From: Hybos culiciformis
Taxonomy: Eukaryota > Arthropoda > Insecta > Diptera > Hybotidae
DNA length: 64,000 nucleotides
Direction: 5' to 3'
NCBI GenBank assembly: GCA_964007475.1
Contig: OZ023273.1
Coordinates: forward strand, 23,547,557-23,611,556
The notes below the pieces were generated by a model that saw only the letters and a program-made list of their open reading frames with translations, had not been told where the DNA came from and made no database searches. This document shows, piece by piece, positions 1 to 13,900 of the stretch. The first letter of the stretch is position 1, and the number at the start of each line of letters is the position of its first letter. The translations under genes and the position numbers were made by a program.

Positions 1-1714
1 ATAACTAATTTGAATTATTAGGACAGATTCAACAGATTAAAAGCACAATTTAGGAATATCTATTTTAAATTTAAAATATATTGTAATATGTAAAATTATG
101 TAAATTATGTAAATTCTATTCAACTTAAATATCAATATTTCTATCTCAATTCAAATAACTTAAAGACTTAAATTTCAAAAATTAAATCAGTAAGATTTTA
201 CGTATTTTTGAATGCACTCGAATTTAAGCTAAAAGAATATTCTTTGTAATTTGGAATTGAAATTAAAACAAAACTAATACTTAATTCAAGTGAACAAATT
301 GAAAATTAGAGATAAATTTCAGTCAGAGATTAGAATCGAATCCAGGACCGAACACACTGTATGAACAACGGCAATACCACTACACCATGATGGCCGAAAT
401 TTCAAGTTAAATAGCCGAAAACTTAATCGAAAATTTTAGTAGGTACTTGAGAAAGTGTTTTTTATTTAATAATATTTTCCACAATAATAAACAAAACAGA
501 TTACAACATTATTTGCTCACTTTTCGAAATCGACACATCTGACAACACTGAGTGTGATATTCTAGTACTGATTCAAGTTATTATCAAGAATTTAATATTA
601 CGAAATATGTCGAAATTTATTCCAGCTCTACTTTGAAAGTTATTTTGTTTAATCATTTTTTATTTCCAATTTCTTCATTATATAAAAGAAAATAATTAAA
701 TCCTTATTGCCATTAACTTTTTTTTTTAATTTTTTTATACAATTTTTTTAATTTATCTTTTTTAATTATCATTTCTAAAATATAAATTATTTTACAACAC
801 CACTTCTTTATTCCGAGCTTAAGATGAAAATTTATGTTTTTTTTTCTTTGTATTAATTTGGATTTGTTGATCTTTTTTCTATGTAGTTTTTTTTTTTTGT
901 ATTTTTCCCTTATAGGTTTCAAACCTTACAATTACAATTATAATTATTTTTCTTTAGTTTTTATTTTAAACTTTATACAAATAAATTTATTTATAATCCT
1001 AAAAATGTTATTTTATAGTTTATACTATATTTAGTTTTTACTTTTGTACAAAAACGAAAAAAATTATTAATTGAATATTATTTATATGCTATAAATGCCG
1101 AACTTTTTCAAAATATATATAGCTACTTTTGGCAAATATTTCATTGATAATAAAAACTAATAAAATTTAATAAATAAAAAAATATTATCTGCTCCTTTTT
1201 TGCTTATTCAAAATTAGACATTCAAAAATCTAAAAATAACAAATATAATTTGTATATTTGGGGCTGTGTACATCAACAATTAATTATATTTACGGAAATT
1301 ATTTTTCTAGTTGGAAAGGACAAATTTTGAAAATGAGAGACAATTTTGATAATTTTTCCAAATTTATATTAACTAAATAATAATAAACTAACATTTTAAA
1401 TTTAATATACATTAAAAGGTCTTTGATTATTTTATATAATCAATTCCGTATATGTTTTTCCAATAGCATATAAATAAATTCTGATAATTTTTATTTTCAT
1501 TAAAAATTAATAAAAAAAATTAAAACAAAGTACAATATAAGAAAAATGAAAAATACAATATGAAAGAAATTAACAATAAAAGAAAAAGAATTTAAAAATA
1601 ATAAAATTTGGTAAAAATATCTAATAGAAATTATTTTTTTTTTAATTAATATATTATATTTATATGAACAAGAAAAAAATTAAATTAAAAAGAAAATTAA
1701 TTAATTAATTAATA
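1..1714. other. 3' flank of the elongase gene; 3' UTR at its right edge
   Basis: This AT-rich stretch lies downstream of the elongase stop codon on the minus strand. Its right part must hold the 3' UTR. AATAAA-like hexamers on the minus strand (for example at 1490-1495) are so frequent in this base composition that none can be chosen as the cleavage signal. Apart from the tRNA-like relic at 327-395 I see no gene. The two overlapping ORFs near 713-1034 are low-complexity K/I/N- or F/L-rich translations of poly-A/T tracts. Confidence 0.6.
327..395 (-). repeat. tRNA-like relic (SINE head or tRNA pseudogene)
   Basis: Read on the minus strand, there is a match to the RNA polymerase III A box (TGGTGTAGTGG, at 377-387) and to the B box (GGATTCGATTC, at 333-343). 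Their starts are 44 bases apart, as in a real tRNA. The T stem does not pair and no acceptor stem closes, so this is not a functional tRNA. It may be the head of a tRNA-derived SINE or an old tRNA pseudogene. No clear A-rich tail or target duplication is visible. Confidence 0.45.
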
Positions 1715-1972
1715 TTATTTTTGTATTTTTCTTTGTGTTATTTCTGTTTGTAGTTCATTTCTTAATAAAACTTCGGCAGGTGTTTTTTCATTATTTCTAT
1801 TAGATGCAGACGTTATGCTGCCATTTTGATAACCATTAGTATAACCATTTGATTTTGTTGTGCCGTTTCTTTCATGTGATACATCACCATTAGAAACATG
1901 ACCATTTTCTTTTTTACTTTTTTCTAACGTACTATTTAATAATAAGGAAGCTGCGGCAGCTGCTTGAAGTCT
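1715..1972 (-). CDS. Elongase terminal exon: low-complexity C-terminal tail
   Basis: 258 bases, ending with TAA at 1715-1717. It encodes RLQAAAAASLLLNSTLEKS followed by an N/G/S-rich tail (NGHVSNGD, NGYTNGYQNG) and a terminus rich in polar residues. Such extended polar tails follow the last helix in several insect ELOVL proteins and are poorly conserved. The acceptor is TTTTAG at 1973-1974. The ORF is open throughout, supporting this as the true terminal exon. Confidence 0.88.
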   Translation of the reverse strand, partial: RLQAAAAASLLLNSTLEKSKKENGHVSNGDVSHERNGTTKSNGYTNGYQNGSITSASNRNNEKTPAEVLLRNELQTEITQRKIQK

Positions 1973-4900
1973 CTAAAATAACAATAAATTATTTCATTAA
2001 ACTAAAAATATTAAATACAATTTAAGATAATCTTTAGTAAAGTCTGTAGATTTTTTAACTTAATTCTTGGGATACTGGTTCTATTAATTCAAAGAACAAT
2101 GCGTACTCAAATCATAAAATAATTCAAAAATTACATTATCGCAGTGTAATTAAATATTGTTTTGAATAAACCGTCATTACAATATTCCATCAAACCCAGA
2201 AAAAGATAATAAAAAAAAATCAAACTCTGAGATAAAGCTAAAAGATCACTTTCCACCACCATTGAAGTAGAATTTTGAGTTTCTTCAATTTTTTAAACAA
2301 TTTTTCAATAATTTCATTTAATTATAAAAATTTGTTAATTTGTTAATTGCAGATTGCAGTTTCTGCAAAGAAATAAAATTTAAATTTGCTTCCGAAAATA
2401 GCACTATGTAGTGGTTTTCCATAAAATCTTTATCGTATTTTTCACGACCGCTTATTTTCTGTAAAATAAAACAACAAAAACTCGAAAAATAGAAAACAGA
2501 AAAATATTTTTCATTTTCTGTTCCAGTGCTCTGATTTACTAATTTACTGAAAAAATATATATACATATAAATATTCTAATATGTACTTACTCTTTGTTGT
2601 TTTGCTTTGTACGTTGATTTATAAAATTCATTGAACAAGAAGAAAAACATAACAGCGTGCATTCCGATCCACCAAACAAAAGCTCTTGGATAGTTACAAT
2701 CAATAAATAATAGTTGGAACGCATGAACCATAATCAGTACAAATTGAACCTAATAATTTAGTTAAATTTGAATATTAATTCCGTAATCATTGGCTTTCTA
2801 TATTATGTACTGTATAATTGTAGTTTTTATAAAATTATAAATAATAAATATTTAAATTCGCGCCCTAGGTTCTACTGAGTGTAAAAAACAACTACACATA
2901 ATATATTTTTCTCAAATAATTCAAGTATTCAAATTCCCATTGGAAAATTGAATTTATAATGCTTTTCACTTTTTTGTTTTGATAAAAATCTTTTTTTTAA
3001 TTAAATGTTGAGAAAAAAAAGTTTCTTATGACGCAGAAATTAAATAGTGATGTCGTATCGTAAGACTCTCCATACCCTATAGGCCTACACTTTTAAAACT
3101 CACTGTATAATGGAAATCGAAATCAAAAAACTTTATAATTCAGTTATACAAAATGTAAATTTGACATCTCGGCTCGGATTCGTTAAATTTTATATTTTTT
3201 AGTTCTTATGCAATAACAATAATTAATTTTCTGATCCAAATTATAAAAAGTTTTTTCCTTCGGTGTTAAGTTCTATTCTATTCTCCTTTTAAATAGGATA
3301 AAATAAATAAAAATTAAGTAGTCTTGTGCCCTTACTTTACGGAAGTCTACGCTATAAAATCTGCAGTGAACAGAAGTTTTGAGACTGATTTAAAGATATA
3401 AAGCGAAAGGCAATGTTATAAAATTTTTATAGATTTTGTCCTCAAAAATCATTAAATAAAATATATATATGCATAATTTAAACTAAATATTTACACAATA
3501 TGAATTATTACATAATTTAGAAAAAAAAAACTATAAATTAATTTTAGTTTGATTAAACAAACCATTTGGAGGGCAGTTAAATATTTCTTCCACCATAAGA
3601 ATTTTTGATATTGTGGACCCATGGCAGCGAACAAATAATATGTGTACATAACAATGTGAACGAATGTATTTAATAAACCAAAGAATGTACTATGACCGCC
3701 TGAAATAAATCAAAAATAATTATAATTAAATTTAATAGATGTATATAATATTAAAATAACACTAATAATAATTAAAAATTTAGAACTTTTAATATGACCT
3801 TTATAGTTACACTAAAATAAAAATTTAAAATAATAAGTACTTATTATTATTATAATCAAAGGGATAGTATGTACAATGTACATTATTATAATGTTTTAAT
3901 TTTGATGATTTCTGAATTTATTATCTTAAACTCAGAAAAATATGTTAAAATAAATATAATGTGGAAAAAATTGAAATTGAAATTCAATAGAACTGAAATT
4001 AGACTTATTTAATCTCAAATTGATTATAATTGGAGTTTTAATTTTAAGCCATTTAATGCATTGATTCGTAGCCATTTCAGTAGAATATAATAATAATAAC
4101 GCTTAAAGTTAAAGTATAAGGCTGTTTGTTATTAGAAATTCTTGAATCAATTTGAAACAAACGGATTTTAGAAATTGGATATGAAAATGAAATTAAAAAA
4201 AAACAAATTTAAATAAAAAAATAATATAATTATAATAATGCATAAAACCATTTTATAATTGAATGGTAATGTAGTAATTCGATTTTTTAATAATAATGTA
4301 AGTAAAAAAGATTTATCGCACATTACTATGAACAAAAAATATGCAATTAAAAATTTTACTCATAATTCATAATTTTTACAATAAAGCATAATTTGAATTT
4401 TGTAATAATAATCATTTACATTGATTGTAATGCTAATTAACAATATTATTCTTCAACTTCACTTAAAATGTAATTTATCTTGATTTCAAATCAAACAATG
4501 AAATTAATAAACTTTATGTTTTTAATTAATTATGTTAATGAATTAATCAAAAAGAAAAACATAATTTGTACATAAACATAATACAAAATAACGAAAACAT
4601 TAACTTATTTTAGTTCATATTTTTCAAATAATTTCGCAAATTAAACTTAATACACCAAAACATCGATTTTCGTCGTTAATAAGGGATGTCTAATAGTGAA
4701 TTTTTGACCCGCAAAAAAAAGAAATTCCGATAGACACGTCTTTTTATATTAATTTCGTCTCGTTGATTGTCTCCAAATTTACGAAGTAAAAAATTGACCC
4801 AATTTCCGTCATCCGATTGAAATGATTTTTTGCACATCGAGTCGTAGGCCTTATATCGATCGGATGATGGGGAAAATGAGGGCGGAAAGGTCGTTAAAAG

Positions 4901-7900
4901 CTTTTGCTGCATTCAGTGATTGGACGAAATTCTTTGTGAAATAAAAAAATGAAAAAATGATTGTGAAATAAAAAAGTGAAATTCAAAAATCACAATGAAT
5001 CGATTTTCCTTATACATATCTCGAATTTAATTTAGTACCAGTGTGATATAAATGATTCAATTTAATGTGATACAACTGAATAGTCAACAAATCAAAAATT
5101 AAAAACTATGTTTTTATGCGTTTTGTTTTTTTTACGCCTTTCGTTTTTAAGATTTGAGGATTTTTGTTAAATTTTTTTTTTTCATAGGAAAATTAGATTT
5201 TTGAACAAGAATTACACCATAATTACAATTACACATATGAATACTGCTGAGTTAGACAATAGCATCCTCTCAATTCTGATATTGATTTGTGCATAATTTA
5301 CTCAGTTTTTCTTATTTAATACAACTTTTTTCCCACATAAATAAAAAAAATTATTCGAAGTTAAAATTTGAAATAAAATTTATTTTCCAAAAGTCTATTC
5401 AGCTTTTTAAAGCCACATCGCAGAAATTTAGCATAGTAATGTCACTTACTTGAAAGGCAATTTAATGTACAATGCAGATAACTTTACAGCTTTAGAACTT
5501 TGAATTTAGATTTTGTTTTCCAATTAATGTTAAACATTCTAGTATAGAAGAAATAGTACGGAGTAGGTAGGTAGGAACTAAGATTACAATTGCAATACTT
5601 TTTTTTCCTTTCGTGAAAAATTAATAAAGTGTAATTGACCTTTAAAAAAACAAAAAATCTTTGCAAATAATTTTTCAATAAATTTATTTTATTTTGTTTG
5701 GGAATTTTTTTTAATTTATTTTTTATGGAATTAAAATTCGTTTGGAATTTAATTATCTAATAAAATATTTGCAAAATAACCTAATTCACAGACAAACATA
5801 ATTATTTTCAGTTATTTTTTTTCCTCCAAAAATTTCAACACTATATATCTATTCATTACTTAACATCAAATTAATAATAATTGTTATAATTATAACAATA
5901 AATTAACATCTAACCAAGTTATTATAATTGAAATGCAATTCAGTTTGTATGTATATTTTTGCGGTAATTTGTTGATGACAACATGTTTTGATACTTAGTT
6001 CACAAAAAAATTTTTTTTTTTTTTTAATTGATTTATTAATAGATTGCCAAACTACTATTTCCAAGTCTATGGCAGACGCCTATCATTATCGAACCAAATA
6101 AAATTTGCATGTTACTTGATCCATTACAGTGTTAATAGTCGATCAAAAAGGTGCTACTAAGGCACTAAGGTGCAAATGTAAATATATAAGCCAAGACTGA
6201 ATAAGTTTTTGATAAGGATTAAATACGATAATTAAGTAAAGTGTCTGGAATCTGACCTGAAGAGTCGTCACAATCGTAAAATAACAAAACAGGATTTGTA
6301 ATCACCCAAGGCCGCACAGAAAAGAGATTCAAAAAAATTCACGATTCCAAAGTACAATTCTAAGTTCAAAATTTGCGCAATAATATTGATTGAAAAATTG
6401 ACTTAGACATGTTTATTAATATTTCCTTCGATAAGTTGCGTAAATAAGAATGTAAAAAATAACTATGTTTTTTTTGTCCAAAATATTAAAAAATTATCTA
6501 TGTATAAAATTAAAACTATGGAAATTCTTTTCCTTGTTAAGTAATCCTTGTTAGTTTATTGCGGTTTCAATTATTTATTAGATTAATGTAGTATCTATAT
6601 CTAAACTCAATTTTGTGGCCAAACTTAACAGTTTTTATTAAACTATGGAGTTTTGTTTCGAAAACGCATATATTTTTTGAATATAAAATAAGTTAGATAT
6701 CCGGTGTATTAACCTTTTCATTTAACGCAAATAATTTTGTATTTATGATTTTGATTGTGCCATTAATAAGTTATTTAGGCATTTTGATATATTTGTTTTG
6801 CGTATTATGTATTTTGATTATGTATATTTATTTATGTATGAAACACGTAAAAAAAAAAATTGAAGATAATTTAATAAAACTGATGATAAACATTATTTAT
6901 TTTGGAAATTTTTTCAAGTTTAGTTAATTCTTATATACAAAATAAATTGTCAATTTCTGAATAATCAATAATTCTTTGCTTACATCAAAATATATTTAGA
7001 GGATTTTTAGAGCGCCTTACGGTCAAGTATATCTTTCATCAGTGAAATATTTATCTGCTAATTGTCAGAATATTCAAAATTTTTAGATTTTGATTTCTTG
7101 TCTTTTTTATTTATTTATTTACACAACTATTTAATACAAATAATATAATTATTATCATTATTATTATTATCATTATTTTTATTTCATTAAATAACAAGCG
7201 ATGCTACACAGAAAAAAATTTGCTCGTACTTATTACGTCAAAAAAGTTCGTTAATGACATTCTCGTTAAGATAACGAAAAATAATGAATAATTACGTTTT
7301 TGTAACGTAAATTTCGTTTATTTTCTTATTACGAACATTTTTTTCATTTTTAGTACTCGTTAAAAAAGTTCGTTATCGTTAAATACGGGAAACAAAAATT
7401 TCAATCCATACAGAACTTATATTTTCCATTTTACACATTGCCGTAAATGTAGTTCATAGCTCAGTGGCAGAGTTGATGGATTGCAATGTTTAGGACAGTG
7501 GTTCGAAGCCACATGCCGGCATAAAAAAAATTATTAAAAAAAAATTAAAAAAATAAATAAAAAAAATAAAAACATAAATAAAAAAAATTAAAAATAAAAA
7601 AAATAAATAAAATAAAAAAAAATAAAAATAAATAAAAAAAAATAAAAAAAAAATAAAAAAGGAAAAAAAAAAAGAAAAAAAAAAAAAAAGAAAAAAAAAA
7701 GAAAAAAATAAAAAAGAAATAAATAAAAAATCAAATAAATAAAAAAAAAAATTTAGTCTAGTAAATTTTTTCTTTCGTATTTGCGGTGTTTTTGCTGAAG
7801 AATTTGAAAGGTTTTTGGCTTTGGGGTATAACGAACTTTTTTAACGAACTACGAGCTTTTTTCAACGAAATGTTCGTTGTAGCCAAAATAACGAATTTTT

Positions 7901-10900
7901 CGTTGATTTTAACGAATTATTTAGTTATTAGTACGAGCAAATTTTTTTCTGTGTATGCATCCAATATGAGTAAATCTCGTAATAATAATTTGCATATACA
8001 ATTTTATAACATATTAAAATTACCTGGAGTAAATTTAACACCAAACCATACTGACATTGGCATACAACCATGATGAATTACATGAAGTGTTGAAACTTGA
8101 CTAGTTTTTTTTCTTAATACGAAGAACATCTGTAAATTTAACATAAAATTAATTAAAGTTCATATTACTTTTTAAAATCGTTTATGAAAAAAATAAGGAT
8201 TACCTAAATGATATAGGACGAATAGAAATAAAATGTGTGATATACTGTTTTGACTTTTTTTCCAGAATAAAAATACAGTGATGAAATGGTTTTAAAGAAA
8301 AAAGATTCGAAACACAAACAAGGTCTAAATAATTCCAACATTATCACTATTCACAAAAAGTGTTCATTCGAAATACAGGGAAGTTATGGCAAATTCAATC
8401 GATTTGAACTGAACTTTAAACGTTTGAATACGCGTCTCTAAGCAAATTTGATTGGAACCAAAAAATTCTAACATTATCACTATTCACAAAAAGTGTTCAT
8501 TCGAAATACAAGGAAGTTTATGGCAAATTCAATCGATTTGAACTGAACTGTAAACGTTTGAATACGCTTCTCTAATCAAATTTGATTGAAACCAAAAAAC
8601 GACAAAGATACATAAGGATTTAAACTTACTAAGAATAACAATCAAACATTGAAGAATAAATTTTAGAAGAGGATAATTAAAGATATTGCGCCATTGGAAA
8701 AAATTATCACATCAAATTAACACAATTTGAAGATTTAAAAAAAAAATGGAATTTACGATGATCAAATGAAACATATCAAAGGAGAATTTGAATAACTATT
8801 ATAATATTATAAATTATAATTCTATAATAAAAAAAAAACGTATTTCCAATAGATACGAAAAACTTGTTTATCAAGCTTTATTATCATTAAAAAAAAAAAA
8901 AAAAATTATCAAATTCTATACTAGACAATTTGACTTAAAAATCTTAAACAAAAAAAAAAAACCAACACACATTATGTCAAGTCCAAGGGCGAAATTATAA
9001 TGCTGCAGTGTTTATATAGTTCACGATCATCACATCACAAGTTCAATACCCTTTCTATAGTATTTTTTACAACTGAAATAAAATTTAACAATCTGATGAT
9101 TGTGTTAGGCAAATTATGTTTTTATGAATTAAAAACATAAAAAAAATGTATTCATTACATAAGAATTTATTCAAATTACGCTGCGATTTATTTGTTTTTA
9201 AATTGTAACTAAAAAAATGTATCCAGTTTTGATATAAAAACTTTTAAACTTCAAAAAAAAGAACTTGACTATGGTAATATGAAAAATAGCACAGATCATC
9301 AGGAATATCAAGTTTTATTATATGTATATTAAGTTATTTTCAGGTTTTATATTAAAGGCGAAATAAGATTTACTGGAAGGATTTTTTTTTGTAATATCTA
9401 AGGAGGAAGCATAGATAATAAATAATTTAAGTAGTCAAAGTTGAAGGCCCACAATTGTAGTTAACTTACTTATCGTCAAAAATATATTTAATGCTAATGT
9501 ATGTTAATGAATATAATCTGAAAGTTTGTTACGAAATTTTATACTTACTGTGTCAAAGAACTCGGTGAATTTTGAGAAATAATACCACCAACAAGCGTGC
9601 ACCATCTAATTGGTTTTTTTTTTCAATAAGAAAAATAAATAACAAATTAAAAAAAAAAATTATATTAATTTTTTAGAAATAATTTATTATTAATTAAATA
9701 ATTTTTCTATAAATAAAAAAAAATATAAAAATTACAATAACTAAACTTCAAACAAACATAACAAAACAACGATAAAAAAAAACATAAAACAATTAACAAA
9801 ACTGCAGTTCTCTCGAAATTTTTTTTTTTTTTAGTTTTCAAATTATTATTGAAGCAATCATTATTTATAATATTAATAACTATAGATATGTATAATAATC
9901 AAATTTATATAATATGATGTACTATCATAATTTATAGTTAAAACAATGACCATATAACATAACCATCACCGTTTAAAGTTCAAATATAATTAGCAAGCAA
10001 TAAAAATTAAAACTTATGTATAGCAAATTAAAAAAATTATATTATAGTGCAAAATATATAATATTGACAACTATTTAAAAAAAAAAAATTCAAAAACGAA
10101 CAATCTAAAATTAATTTGTAGTATTTAAGGATCTCCTGTGTTTAGGTTATATGCTATCTTCTAATATTTGTATGTAAATTATATGCTATCTTCTAATATT
10201 TATATGTAAGTACGTGAATAAATTTCCATAAGCTTTATAAAACAACTATCTTTCTTAATTCATGTATTTAAAGGCAGGTAATCTCGAAATACGTATTAAT
10301 AACTAAATGTTGAGAATCAAAACATAAATAAGATTCTCGTTTATTATCTGTGCGAATCCGTCTTTGGAACATAAAAATATTAGACTTTAAAATACAATGG
10401 GAATAATCTCTGTATTAACAAAGAAACATTTTTTTTTTTAGTTTAAATGAAAATTATACACGTTTTAATTAATTACAAATCATTATTTTGACATTAAAGA
10501 ATTTTTATATAATCGCACAATATGCATAATATAAAACACGAATAGTCTAAGTAAAATTAAATATTAATATATTTTATTTTATGTACTCAACATTATGTTC
10601 ATTGCATCAACAACTTCGTTTCTAAAATTTTTTTAAAAAGATATTGATTTTCAGTTTTTACTCATTGAAGTGCGTACATATTTGTATATGTATAATATGT
10701 GGAAAGTAATTGCTGTATATAATAAAGTATTGTATATAAACCACGATATGAACAATATTTAGTACCAAAAAAAACATTAATAAATATTTAATTTAATATA
10801 GATTTGAAATTGACGAAAAAATTAACAAGCCTCAAAAAGACATGCAACTTAAATTTTTAATGATTAAATTTTCTTTTTGTCATAATATTTACAAACTTTA

Positions 10901-13900
10901 TTTATCACTATATAGAAAAGTTTTAAAATTTCTTTTAAATTATTAATTGAAAGTAATAACAGATATAGCGTTATGAAATCAATCAATCAATAATTAAATT
11001 ATTGAATAAATCGTCTCACACATATAAGTGTCTAATATGTTTATATAATTACACGATAATTACTTGCTATAAGAAAATAAATTAATTGTATGGTTTTTTT
11101 TAACTACATATGAAGAAATATAAATTTTAATTAGAAAAAAAATATACAATCTTAGATGCTTCCTTCAATTAATACCGTTTACCAATACTAAACACAGACT
11201 TTTATACAGGGATGCATGCAGGTCAAAATAAATCAAAATTTAAAAGCTACGATTCTAAATATAATTAATTGCCTATTTAAAATAGCTGAAGTAAAATAAT
11301 TAAAATACTTAGAAAATAATTTTAATTTTTGTCTTTTTTTTTAATATAGGTATATGGGATATATTTTTTTGCGAATTTGGAATGATTTAAATAGTTTTCC
11401 TCCCATATTAAAATAAATCCACCCCCTAAATTTTAAGTCTATTTTTTTTTTTTGAAAAATTATATTTAAAAATTTTCATTTTAAATTTGTCAGATAATGC
11501 TGTACACTGAAATAAGTACGGACAAAACATTGTTAGCACAAATTACAGTATGAAAAAATACTATTTGGACAAAATTCTGAATCTCAAAATACTGTGACCC
11601 AAAACGTAGTATATTTATATACTATGTTATAAAAAACTGGAAACAATTATTTAATTATATTTATATTCAACATTATCTCCATGCAGTCTTTTGCTCATAT
11701 TATGGCCGGATTGGCCGGATGCATTTTTCCCATTTAAAGCTTTGCCCATTTAGTATTTTTTCTCTGACATATTTTCTCCATATAGTATTTATTAATATGT
11801 ATACTATTGGCCCGAATTTTTTCATTCACGTGTCGTTCTAAGATATTATGCTAAAATTTGCACTATGCCTTGCTATAAATAAGGTGTATCTAAAAAAAAG
11901 ATAATTAATTTGAAAACGTGCATTATAATTAAAATAAGAGCATCAAAAATGATCAAGCTGTGTATGTACATATAATCTAATGTGGATGTATTTTATTAAA
12001 AATAATTCAAAATTCCATTAAAAGTGCAAAAATGAAATATCGTATAGTTTGTGCAATGTGCAGCTATAAAATTAAAGAACTATATATAGGATGCAAATCA
12101 ACGTTTTTGTTATTTTGAAAATTTCAGATCTTTTATACCACATACCCTTAACGTTCTAGGGTGATTACTATAGTCAACGGGCTGACATCGGAAGTTATAA
12201 TGTCCCGTTAGCCAACCAGAAAAAGCGATCTGTAAAAAAAATTTATTCAAATAATAAAATTATATTTATTACAGATGTCATTGAATATGACACCTAAATA
12301 AAATATTCTCTTTCATTTCTTTCATATGTGTGATTGTGGATTCTGATGAAAAAACCAAAATAGAATAGTGTTGAAAAAACATAAAATTTGATTTCAATAT
12401 AAATGGAACATAAATAATATAAAGTTGACAACTTGCGTAAGGTTTCCAATGATATGACAACATTTGAGAAAAAATCTGTTACATTATTGTTAGTTAACAG
12501 TAGTATTATGATGGTGACTATTACCTTACGTAACTCGAGCTGACGTGTAATACGAATTATACATAACATATGCAACCTTATATTGTGCATATTACACATT
12601 GGCTGTTGTAAGCATGAGTTACGTAATGTAATAAACTAATAACAACTTGTTTGTAGTAGCTTATTGTTTATTATTACAAAATTATCTACGTTCTATGTTT
12701 TTTAATTATAAATTCCAGTTTAATTAGAATTATTAAAGACAACAACATTTACTTAATTATTAAAATTTTCCTAGAAGATTGAAGCCAATTTTCTGATCAT
12801 ATGAATTGTTTATCATGTACAAAAAATATGTAACTACTCAATTTGTATACAAAAAACTAATAAAACTAATTTTAGATTTTAAATATCTGATATTGTTACA
12901 TTATTGTCTAGGCTTTGCGGTATTTTAATATTTCTACAGAATTTCATCGAATAAAGGAAGCGCAAAAGCGAATAAAATTTAGTATAAAAAAATCTATTCT
13001 GGATGCAAATTTCTTTGACTACGAAAGTATGATTTTCATTTTAGATATATAGCTCCATTTATCTTATTAATTAAAAAAATCATTAAATTTGAGAATATTT
13101 TCCATGAAACTTTCAGGGAAGGTATATTCGAATAAAAGAACTATAATGACCCGAATGATTTATTATAACCATATAGTGTGTAACTGAATCACTTATAAAT
13201 GATTTTGATAATGAAAAATGATAGTTTTGTAACGCACTATATTGTGTTAACAATATTTAATGAACATATTCCATTCTCTGTAGTATTGCATTCACAATTT
13301 GAAATATCTAACGTATACATATATTACACATTCCACATACAGAATTTAAATGTGTATGTAAAAGCATTTAATGTATGTTATTTTATGAAAATGTGCTAGA
13401 TAAATAGTATTTATTAGAAATAAATTATGAATTTCGGCAGAAGAGATTGAATGAAAATCGTTTAATCGAATTGTATAATTTTCCTCATTTAGACGTGAGG
13501 TTCGATTAAACTTGTTATTGTTTGCGATATTAGTAGTTATAGCTGGAAGAAAATTACTGTTGAAAAACATTAACCTAGATCAAGAACTTTGTTCTTTTTG
13601 TTGAAAATAAAATTTATAATAAATGAACACAAAAAGTTTCAAAAAATCAAGTTCAATTTGTTACAAGAATCTTATAAAAGGAAAAAAGCTTCTCATAAGT
13701 CCCATTAGATTTACGAAATTAATTCCTACATAATACAAATATATTTCATAAGATACATGTAATTATATATTTTTTTCCCATATTTTTTGGCTACATGTGT
13801 TCTTACCGGAAAAATAATTGAATAACTATTATGAAACCATACTTGTATAAATTATATTAAATTTACTTTGTGTTCATTTATTAAAATTTAATTTTCAAAA

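Larger units (their letters stand above)
7206..7954. mobile_element. Non-autonomous TIR element (ACACAGAAAAAAATTTGC ends)
   Basis: The two ends are perfect inverted repeats of at least 25 bases, starting ACACAGAAAAAAATTTGC and running through GCTCGTACT. Further in, both arms are rich in the words TTCGTTA/TAACGAA (7244-7380 and 7830-7920), extending the foldback structure. The flanks read ATGCT on the left and ATGCA on the right, so a 4-bp ATGC target duplication is possible but not certain. There is no transposase. The middle holds a tRNA-like sequence and a long A-rich tract. I do not assign a superfamily. Confidence 0.75.
3700..8023 (-). other. Largest elongase intron (between exons 6 and 7), with a TE load
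   Basis: The intron holds a TIR element with a tRNA-like head (7206-7954), a 20-bp perfect palindrome (5880-5899), and a stretch at about 4670-4920 with visibly higher GC than its surroundings and a 78-codon ORF on the minus strand that I do not recognise. That ORF has no splice sites fitting the elongase and may be a decayed transposon piece. A further patch at 6060-6340 has somewhat higher complexity but no readable protein. Nothing else is supported. Confidence 0.55.

Noticed and set aside
713..1034. Overlapping ORFs on both strands (69 and 66 codons)
   Set aside because: Low-complexity K/I/N- or F/L-rich translations of A/T tracts; no family, no composition change.
2318..2566. 82-codon minus-strand ORF between exons 8 and 9
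   Set aside because: Lies wholly inside an intron of the elongase and has no recognisable protein similarity; exons 8 and 9 join correctly without it.
12524..12627. TTACGTAACTC dyad as a small transposon
   Set aside because: The 11-base arms are short, no flanking duplication was found, and the interior shows nothing else.
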